Of a DNA stretch of 9,266 nt, positions 1 through 5,220 are shown piece after piece (the stretch's first letter is position 1; each line of letters starts with the position of its first letter). The stretch is from Firm-04 sp964392175 (GTDB lineage Bacteria; Bacillota; Clostridia; Oscillospirales; Ruminococcaceae): NCBI GenBank assembly GCA_964392175.1, contig CAYMOJ010000044.1, positions 1 through 9,266 on the forward strand. The letters are read 5' to 3'. The notes beneath the pieces were generated by a model, which searched no databases, had not been told where the DNA came from, and saw nothing but the letters and a program-made list of their open reading frames with translations. Both the position numbers and the translations under genes were made by a program.

Positions 1-3
1 GGC

Positions 4-36
4 TATGCACTTTTTCGAGCCCCTTTTATGCACTTT
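4..36. repeat. Short direct repeat TATGCACTTT, two copies
   Basis: The 10-mer TATGCACTTT occurs at 4-13 and again at 27-36, with a period of 23 bp. The intervening segment is pyrimidine/GC mixed, and no third copy is visible before the window ends. It lies downstream of the last LRR gene and next to a hairpin. It could be the edge of an intergenic repeat element or a chance duplication. No function is assigned. Confidence 0.5.
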
Positions 37-61
37 CTACTTGACAAACACAGTCAAGTAG
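37..61 (-). other. Hairpin downstream of the LRR operon
   Basis: A perfect 9-bp inverted repeat (CTACTTGAC / GTCAAGTAG) surrounds a 7-nt loop, 36 nt past the stop codon of the last LRR gene. In the minus-strand transcript it is followed by AAAGTGCATAAAAG, so there is no U-tract and it is not a standard intrinsic terminator. It may be a 3'-end-protecting or processing hairpin, or part of the adjacent repeat element. Confidence 0.5.
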
Positions 62-97
62 GTCTGATAGCGCGGTAAGTGGGAATCAAAACAAAAT

Positions 98-1711
98 TTA
101 CGAGCCTGATACCTGATCTCCCTCTGTATCAGATGTATCGAAAGAATCCGATACAGTACTCTCGGGATCATCAATGCGGAATCCATAGCTGCGGTCAAAA
201 GGATCGCCGCTCTCATCATCACCCAGGATGCTGGAGTAATTTGCATCCTGCATGGCATCCGGATCAGTAATGACAGATTCATCGATCTCTACTTTTTTCA
301 AAGCGCGACGCTTGCGGTAATCAATAATGAATACTACAATTAGCGCAATCAGCAGTACGGCACTGACGGCAATCATCACAGGCACCACAGGAAAATTTGT
401 TTGCTTGAATTTTACATCATAGGTTTTGGCATAGGTTTTGGCTACAGAAGAAGAATTGCCGCGCAGCACAAAATTTTCCATGACGTAAGGCGTTACTTCT
501 TGGGTTTCTTCATCCTCTTTGATCAAATAGCCGAATGCATAATCACCGATACTTGTAACGGTTTCGGGGATGGTTACATCGGTAATGCCACTGCACCCTG
601 TAAAGGCATAGCTGCCAATGGTTGTGACAGCCGCAGGAATGGTCAGAGAATCCAATGCTTCGCAGCAGTAGAATGCGTACTCACCAATGGTTGTGATTTG
701 TTCCGGAATGGTAATTTTCAGTTTAGGACAATCAGCAAACAGGCTGTTTTCAATCGTTGTAACGGCATCAGGGATATTGACAGTAGTCAGCGAAAGGCAA
801 TCCGAAAATGCGCCTTCATTGATCGCAGTGACCGATGCAGGCAGTTGAATCTCATTGAGGGTCGCGTTGCCTGAAAAGGCGTAATAACTCACTGTTTTGA
901 CGGTATCCGGTACAGTGTAGCTCACTTTGGTTTTACCGGCCGGATAGAGGATCAGTTCGGTACAATCAGCATTCATAAGTACGCCATCTTCGGTGGAGCA
1001 GTATGTCGTATTGCCTTCTGCAACGGTAACATTTGTCAAAGAGGAACAGGCAAGCAGTGCAAGGGGTGCAATATATGTGACCGATGCAGGAATGGTGATC
1101 TCCTGCATCACATAGCATCCGACAAACGCCAAAGTATCAATGGTTTGCAAATTTGCATTCAGCTCTACTGTTTCCAAGGAAAAATCATAGTAGAAGCAAT
1201 ATCCGGGTATCGTTTCCAGATTTTCAGGCATTGTGATTTCCTTCAGTCCAAAACAGTACGCAAAGCAGTACAATCCGATTTCGGTGATACTGTCTGGCAA
1301 AATGATTTCTTCCAGTAAATTGCAATTGTAAAACGCTGCATCGCCCAAAGAAGTAACCGTATCAGGCAATTCTAGGGATTTCAGCGCAGTGCAGTTTGCA
1401 AAAGCATTTACGCCGATGGTTTCAATAGGCGCATCCAATGTAAGTGTTGCAAGCTTTGTGCAGTTTGCAAAAGCCTCATCGGCAATGGCGACGATAGGAT
1501 ACCCCATAAAATCCTTTGGGATATGCATCTGCACGGTGGTTTCTTCACAATCAATGATCTCCACACCTGTCTCGACCTTGCGGTAGGTGAGCACCTCATC
1601 CGTCATCAGATCATCATCATCATCTGCAAACACTGGTACAGCAGGCATCACGGCGGTACTCAGCAACAGGATACCGGCGGTCAAAAGTGCAGAAAAATTA
1701 CGCAGCTTCAT
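98..1711 (-). CDS. BspA-like LRR_5 surface protein, acidic cytoplasmic tail (LRR paralog C)
   Basis: This is a 537-aa cell-surface leucine-rich-repeat protein of the BspA / Treponema LRR_5 type. The family commonly mediates binding to host or matrix proteins or to other cells; the ligand here is unknown. Residues 1-29 form a signal peptide (basic MKLR start, hydrophobic core, V-F-A cleavage site), followed at once by five Asp residues. About 13 repeats of the form IG..AF..C..L..I.LP..V..I follow. They are split into 7 and 6 by the usual BspA island (DGVL...LILYPAGK, then YTVPDTV). A membrane helix spans about 441-463. Then come a basic stop-transfer segment (YRKRRALKK) and a 74-residue tail with about 19 Asp/Glu. 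The start at 1711 is chosen because GGAGGA lies 10 nt upstream and the signal peptide begins there; in-frame Met codons further upstream lack such a site and lie inside the preceding gene. It is the third and last gene of the LRR operon, 4 nt after its neighbour. Only the ligand is uncertain. Confidence 0.9.
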   Translation of the reverse strand: MKLRNFSALLTAGILLLSTAVMPAVPVFADDDDDLMTDEVLTYRKVETGVEIIDCEETTVQMHIPKDFMGYPIVAIADEAFANCTKLATLTLDAPIETIGVNAFANCTALKSLELPDTVTSLGDAAFYNCNLLEEIILPDSITEIGLYCFAYCFGLKEITMPENLETIPGYCFYYDFSLETVELNANLQTIDTLAFVGCYVMQEITIPASVTYIAPLALLACSSLTNVTVAEGNTTYCSTEDGVLMNADCTELILYPAGKTKVSYTVPDTVKTVSYYAFSGNATLNEIQLPASVTAINEGAFSDCLSLTTVNIPDAVTTIENSLFADCPKLKITIPEQITTIGEYAFYCCEALDSLTIPAAVTTIGSYAFTGCSGITDVTIPETVTSIGDYAFGYLIKEDEETQEVTPYVMENFVLRGNSSSVAKTYAKTYDVKFKQTNFPVVPVMIAVSAVLLIALIVVFIIDYRKRRALKKVEIDESVITDPDAMQDANYSSILGDDESGDPFDRSYGFRIDDPESTVSDSFDTSDTEGDQVSGS

Positions 1712-1715
1712 GGTT

Positions 1716-3149
1716 TTATTTTCCTCCATTCTTGGAATTGGCACGATTTTGTTTTGCAACTGGTTTGCCTTTGTCAGGGCCTGCGGCAACGCGTACAACA
1801 TTGCGTCGATGCATGATCACGAGGACGATCACGACAGCGATCATAGCAATAGCCACACAAATACCGATAATCCAGCCGATTTTAGAGTTGCTACGGTATG
1901 ATACATCGAAATTTTTGGCGTATGTAATGCCCGCAGAGTCGACGAATACGTTCATGCGAAACTGCTTCAGCTTTTGCATTTGCTGGGTGGTGGTATCAAA
2001 ATCATAGCCAAAGGCGTAGTCACCGATTTTTGTCACGCTGGCTGGCACAGTCACTTCTTGCAATGCGGTGCAGCCTGTAAAGCAATATGCCCCAATACTT
2101 GTACAGCTTTGCGGAATGGTGATTTCCTGTAATGCACTGCAAAGGGTAAAGGTAGCAGCAGGCAGTTCAGGTATCGCATCGCTCATGGAAACGGTTTCCA
2201 ATGCGCTACAGCTATAAAATGCTTCTTCTCCAATGGTAACGGCGCGGTTCAAATCCACGTGCTTCAGATATTTTGCGCCTACAAATGCCCAGCCGTCTAC
2301 AGTCGTTACGCTATCGGGCAGTGTGTAGCTTTCGTTTTGCTTCGCGGCAGGATATTTAATGAGCTTTGTTTGCGCCGCATTATACAGCACACCATCCATG
2401 CTGATATAGCAGGGATTGTCGATTTCTACACAAATTTCCTGCAATGCATCGCAGCCATCAAACACATAATCACCCAGTGTTTGTAATGCCTTTGGAATTG
2501 TTACCGTAGTGATACGTTTCCAACCGTAGAAAGCCAACTCCCCCACTTCGGTCAAGGTATCCGGGAATTCCAGCGTATCGATATTCAATCCTGATGCATA
2601 AAATGCCTCTGCCTCAATTGTTTTCAGCGCCGCAGGAAAAGTCAGTTCTGTTAGTGAGTAGCACTGTGAAAAGCAAGAATCAGGAATGATCGTGATGCCA
2701 TCCGGGATATGTACCGATTGCAGTGAAGTACACTGATAAAACGCGCTTTCACCTATGGAAGTCAAGCTTTCAGGCAGATTCACGCGCTGCAATGCCTCAC
2801 AGCAATAAAATGCCCCTGCCTCGATCACTGTAACAGTTTCAGGTAGTGCGATGGATGTTAACCCTTTAACCTCATAGAATGCGCCTTCACCAATGCCAAC
2901 CACAGGTTGGTTATCCAATATTTCGGGGATCACCAAATCGCCTTGCATTTCTTTTTGGCATTCGGTGATGATGACACCGCCGCCATCCACATAACCAAAT
3001 GTAATGTAAGAATCGTTGACGGTATACATTCCCATATCATCGTATTCCAGTATTGGTGTGTCAGAGGCTTCATCGGCGTAGCACGGCATGGTAAACAGCC
3101 ATGTTGCTAACGGCAGCAATGCCATATACCGAAAAATTTTCTGTTGCAT
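1716..3149 (-). CDS. BspA-like LRR_5 surface protein, basic cytoplasmic tail (LRR paralog B)
   Basis: This is a 477-aa paralog of its two neighbours. Residues 1-25 form a signal peptide (C-Y-A cleavage site, mature protein starting DEAS). About 12 LRR_5 repeats follow, 7 before and 5 after an island with DGVLYNAAQTKLIKYPAAK and a YTLPDSVT return to repeats. The extracellular part closes with the common BspA ending (DYAFGY, then a segment ending YAKNFDVSY). One membrane helix spans about 424-446. The 31-residue tail that follows is strikingly basic: nine Arg/Lys plus one His against one Asp. The ATG at 3149 is preceded by AAAGGG at 8-nt spacing; that site overlaps the stop codon of the upstream gene, so translation is probably coupled. 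It is the middle gene of a three-gene operon. The topology is well supported by sequence; the ligand and any partner are unknown. Confidence 0.9.
   Translation of the reverse strand: MQQKIFRYMALLPLATWLFTMPCYADEASDTPILEYDDMGMYTVNDSYITFGYVDGGGVIITECQKEMQGDLVIPEILDNQPVVGIGEGAFYEVKGLTSIALPETVTVIEAGAFYCCEALQRVNLPESLTSIGESAFYQCTSLQSVHIPDGITIIPDSCFSQCYSLTELTFPAALKTIEAEAFYASGLNIDTLEFPDTLTEVGELAFYGWKRITTVTIPKALQTLGDYVFDGCDALQEICVEIDNPCYISMDGVLYNAAQTKLIKYPAAKQNESYTLPDSVTTVDGWAFVGAKYLKHVDLNRAVTIGEEAFYSCSALETVSMSDAIPELPAATFTLCSALQEITIPQSCTSIGAYCFTGCTALQEVTVPASVTKIGDYAFGYDFDTTTQQMQKLKQFRMNVFVDSAGITYAKNFDVSYRSNSKIGWIIGICVAIAMIAVVIVLVIMHRRNVVRVAAGPDKGKPVAKQNRANSKNGGK
1722..1727 (-). promoter_or_regulatory. 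Ribosome binding site of LRR paralog C, inside the end of paralog B
   Basis: GGAGGA on the minus strand sits 10 nt before the ATG at 1711. The stop codon of the preceding LRR gene (1716-1718) falls between this site and the ATG. Ribosomes finishing paralog B therefore pass over it, which implies translational coupling. The site also decides the start of paralog C. Confidence 0.8.
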
Positions 3150-3157
3150 ATCGGCAG

Positions 3158-3163
3158 CCCTTT
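3158..3163 (-). promoter_or_regulatory. Ribosome binding site of LRR paralog B overlapping the stop of paralog A
   Basis: AAAGGG on the minus strand lies 8 nt before the ATG at 3149 and overlaps the TAA stop of the preceding gene (3162-3164). The overlap suggests that termination on paralog A feeds initiation on paralog B. Confidence 0.65.
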
Positions 3164-4328
3164 ACTTTTTTCTTGCCCAAAGGATACCGCCTGTAATCAC
3201 GCCGATCAGCAGTACGACACAGGCAATGATTCCAATGATGCGCCCTACACTGACTCCACTATCCGGCTTGGCAGTAGTGACGGTAGTAGTTGTATTCTGA
3301 TTGGAACTTGCAGCAGTGGTTGTTGATTCGTTCTCCAGCGGTACAAATGTAAAGTTGTTGCCATTTTCTTTATCGGTGGCATATTCCTGTGCGATGGTGC
3401 CTGTCACACCATGTACGATGAAATCTGTGTTGGCGTATAGCTGTCCTTGTTGATCCATCAGCCAACCAAACGCTGAAAAATCAATGGAGGTGACTGTTTC
3501 GGGAATGGTAATTTCTTTCATCGGTGTGCCTGCAAAGGTAGCTTGTCCAATGGTGGTACATTGACTGGGAATGGTAAATTCTTCCAAAGCAGTGGCTGCA
3601 AAAGATGCATCGCCGATTTCGGTCAGTGTATCAGGTACGATTACATCATCCAATGCTTTGCAGCCATAGAACGTAAAATCGCTGATTGTTTTCACCTGAT
3701 CGGGCACAATGACATGATTGAGCTTTGCGCACTCTGCAAATGCCCATGCACCAATGGAGGTAACGGTATCAGGCAATTTGATGGTTTCCAGTGTATTGCT
3801 ATAACCGAATGCCACATAACCGATATCGGTCACGCCATCCGGCACAGTGATCTCTGTTTCTTTTCTGCCGATGGGATATCGTACCAGATAACTGCGTTCT
3901 TCGGCATACAAAACACCGTCCACGCTCTCAAAGTATGTGTTGCCCTCTGCAACATAATAATTGGAAAGCTCTGTACAGCCTGCAAAAGTTGCATTTCCAA
4001 GACCCATCAATGTAGAAGGCAGTGTAACATCCACCAGCCATTGGCATTGTGTCAGCAAAGTATCACCCAATGCGACTACGTCGTAACCATCCAATGTTTC
4101 GGGCAGCACCAAAGATGTTTGATATCCTCCCTTGTATTGCTCAATGCAGGCAGCTTTTTCGGTTTTATTGTTGACACCGACCATCAGGCTATAGGTATAA
4201 TCGCCGCATTCGTAGGTATCAAATTCCAGCTCACTGTCTTCCTCAGCGGCGATTGGTATGGCAGATATGCACAGCAGTGTGGCGGTACAGAGCACACCTG
4301 TCGATTTTATAATATCTCGTAGTTTCAT
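3162..4328 (-). CDS. BspA-like LRR_5 surface protein with Thr-rich stalk (LRR paralog A)
   Basis: This is a 388-aa surface protein and the first gene of the LRR operon. Residues 1-28 form a signal peptide (MKLR start as in paralog C, I-A-A cleavage site). The repeat region is the shortest of the three, with about 2 repeats before and 6 after the island (VDGVLYAEERSYLVRYPIG, then ITVPDGVT). A Ser/Thr-rich linker (about 335-355, including NQNTTTTVTTAK) forms a likely stalk. A membrane helix follows at about 364-384, with a four-residue ARKK end. There is no LPXTG motif, so retention is by the helix. The start at 4328 is fixed by a perfect AAGGAGG 7 nt upstream followed directly by a signal peptide. 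The reading frame stays open far upstream, but that stretch runs through the leader, the promoter and the metallophosphoesterase gene, so it is not coding. Expression is probably set by the attenuator leader just upstream. The ligand is unknown. Confidence 0.9.
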   Translation of the reverse strand: MKLRDIIKSTGVLCTATLLCISAIPIAAEEDSELEFDTYECGDYTYSLMVGVNNKTEKAACIEQYKGGYQTSLVLPETLDGYDVVALGDTLLTQCQWLVDVTLPSTLMGLGNATFAGCTELSNYYVAEGNTYFESVDGVLYAEERSYLVRYPIGRKETEITVPDGVTDIGYVAFGYSNTLETIKLPDTVTSIGAWAFAECAKLNHVIVPDQVKTISDFTFYGCKALDDVIVPDTLTEIGDASFAATALEEFTIPSQCTTIGQATFAGTPMKEITIPETVTSIDFSAFGWLMDQQGQLYANTDFIVHGVTGTIAQEYATDKENGNNFTFVPLENESTTTAASSNQNTTTTVTTAKPDSGVSVGRIIGIIACVVLLIGVITGGILWARKK

Positions 4329-4335
4329 AACTTTT

Positions 4336-4342
4336 CCTCCTT
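4336..4342 (-). promoter_or_regulatory. Ribosome binding site deciding the start of LRR paralog A
   Basis: Perfect AAGGAGG on the minus strand with 7-nt spacing to the ATG at 4328. It lies downstream of the leader terminator hairpin, so it is transcribed only on read-through. Confidence 0.9.
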
Positions 4343-4353
4343 GATAATGATTG

Positions 4354-4406
4354 AAAAAAGGGTGAAAACAGGGTATAGCATATATGCATACCCGATGTTT
4401 CCACCC
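4354..4406 (-). terminator. Intrinsic terminator in the 5' leader of the LRR operon (attenuator)
   Basis: In the minus-strand RNA, GGGUGGAAACA (4406-4396) pairs with UGUUUUCACCC (4370-4360) in 11 bp with one G-U. Inside it a second stem, GGGUAU/AUACCC (4393-4388 with 4376-4371), continues into GCA/UGC. The hairpin is followed directly by six U (4359-4354). It lies downstream of a sigma-A promoter and 25 nt before the ATG of the first LRR gene, so it would stop leader transcripts unless an alternative fold prevents it. A weaker reading is that it only ends read-through from the upstream operon. Confidence 0.85.
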
Positions 4407-4527
4407 CAAACGGGCACAGCACTCCCCAATGCTGTACCACAAAAATTCTTTACATATGGGCTTTGTTTGGATAAGGCGCACCACCGATGTAGGGCGGCAC
4501 TGTTTACCCTTACGAAAGCACCTCTGT

Positions 4528-4556
4528 ATTATATCATATGCAGCAAAAAATTGCAA
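4528..4556 (-). promoter_or_regulatory. Sigma-A promoter of the LRR operon
   Basis: On the minus strand, -35 TTGCAA (4556-4551), a 17-nt spacer and -10 TATAAT (4533-4528). TG precedes the -10 in the extended position (TGATATAAT). Transcription should start near 4521. The promoter lies directly after the metallophosphoesterase stop codon at 4564, and no terminator separates the two. Confidence 0.85.
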
Positions 4557-4563
4557 GTCTTTT

Positions 4564-5202
4564 TTAGATTTCTTCCCGCAGCATTTCTGCCTGCTGCACG
4601 ATAGTATCATCGTCATAGGCGAAGCAAAACATTCGATAGCCATTGATGACGACCGTTTTGCCCAGCATACTGAGCCTTGGGGTAGATAATCCATAATTCA
4701 TATGTACATGCCCATGAATGAAATATTTTGGGGTATACTGCGCAAGCAATGTCCGAAATGCCTGAAACCCCTGATGACAAAGATCTTCTCCTGCATGAAA
4801 ATCGGCGGCAGGGGCATGGGTCAGCAGGATATCAAAGCCTTTGTGTTTTTTCAGCTTCCACCACAGCTTGCGGATTCTTCGCTGCATCTCCTTTTCGGAA
4901 TACTGATGCGTCCCGGGACGATATCGCATACTGCCTCCCAGACCTAAAATGCGTATGCCCTCATGCACATAGATATCGTCCTCGATGCAAAAGCATCCTT
5001 CCGGCGGGTTTTCAGCATATTTTTCATCGTGATTTCCGTGCACATAAAGCACGGGCACATTGGCGAATGTTTCAATGAAAGAAAGATAGTGGGGCGATAG
5101 ATCTCCGCAGGAAAGAATGAGGTCATAGCCTCGCAGCATACCCGGTTGATAGTAATCCCATAGGCTCTTCGCTTCGACATCGGACAAAACCAGAATTTTC
5201 AT
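4564..5202 (-). CDS. Calcineurin-like metallophosphoesterase
   Basis: This is a 212-aa cytosolic metal-dependent phosphoesterase; the substrate cannot be read from the sequence. The family's metal-binding motifs appear in order: D8 in LSDVE, G33-D34 in SCGDLS, G56-N57-H58-D59 in HGNHDE, H129 in LLTHAP, and G164-H165-V166-H167 in HGHVH. Motif I reads D-V-E instead of the classical D-x-H, so the second ligand of that site is replaced by Glu. The length is normal for a single-domain member. The ATG at 5202 is the only start, since an in-frame stop lies shortly upstream. The nearest purine-rich site, AAAGGA (5221-5216), overlaps the stop of the preceding gene and is 13 nt away, which is long and suggests coupled translation. 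It lies 18 nt after the ParB-BMP gene and is almost certainly cotranscribed with it. A nucleotide or cyclic-nucleotide substrate would fit that neighbour, but this is inference. Confidence 0.9.
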   Translation of the reverse strand: MKILVLSDVEAKSLWDYYQPGMLRGYDLILSCGDLSPHYLSFIETFANVPVLYVHGNHDEKYAENPPEGCFCIEDDIYVHEGIRILGLGGSMRYRPGTHQYSEKEMQRRIRKLWWKLKKHKGFDILLTHAPAADFHAGEDLCHQGFQAFRTLLAQYTPKYFIHGHVHMNYGLSTPRLSMLGKTVVINGYRMFCFAYDDDTIVQQAEMLREEI

Positions 5203-5220
5203 CGTCTTTGTCGTTTCCTT

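Larger units (their letters stand above)
4329..4521 (-). promoter_or_regulatory. Structured 5' leader of the LRR operon, candidate attenuation riboswitch of unrecognised class
   Basis: About 190 nt lie between the predicted transcription start and the first LRR ATG. Visible stems in RNA order are: GUGCCGCC (4500-4493) with GGUGGUGC (4485-4478), 8 bp with three G-U, capped by CUACAUC and enclosed by AAGG/CCUU; CCAAAC (4470-4465) with GUUUGG (4411-4406), which encloses a 9-bp hairpin GGUACAGCA/UGCUGUGCC (4438-4430 with 4421-4413, loop UUGGGGAG); then the terminator hairpin. The CCAAAC/GUUUGG helix touches the terminator 5' arm at 4406. The UUGGGG motif occurs twice and could compete for CCAA. 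I do not recognise a known riboswitch core, T-box motif or leader peptide. The ligand is unknown, and the riboswitch reading is inference from architecture. Confidence 0.6.

Noticed and set aside
1..61. CRISPR-like array
   Set aside because: There are only two 10-bp copies with a 13-bp gap; neither size nor regularity fits CRISPR.
3543..4322. Long plus-strand ORF (259 codons) antisense to LRR paralog A
   Set aside because: It mirrors the repetitive LRR codons, has no ribosome site, shows Cys/His-rich low-complexity composition, and lies opposite a gene with signal peptide, repeats and membrane helix.
4243..4440. Possible leader peptide starting at a GTG in the LRR leader
   Set aside because: It has no ribosome site, no run of regulatory codons, and it runs far into the LRR gene in another frame.
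4329..4521. Assignment of the LRR leader to a T-box, cobalamin, c-di-GMP, glycine or SAM riboswitch
   Set aside because: I looked for the conserved cores of these classes and found none; the GGUGG and GGGUAAACA strings do not sit in the right context.
4541..4563. Possible terminator for the phosphoesterase operon (GCAA-UUUU-UUGC)
   Set aside because: The stem is only 4 AT-rich base pairs with no U-run after it, and it overlaps the -35 box of the LRR promoter.
4329..4694. N-terminal extension of LRR paralog A to an upstream ATG
   Set aside because: The extension would overlap the metallophosphoesterase, the promoter, the leader and the terminator, and would place a signal peptide in the middle of the protein. 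The AAGGAGG site fixes the start at 4328.
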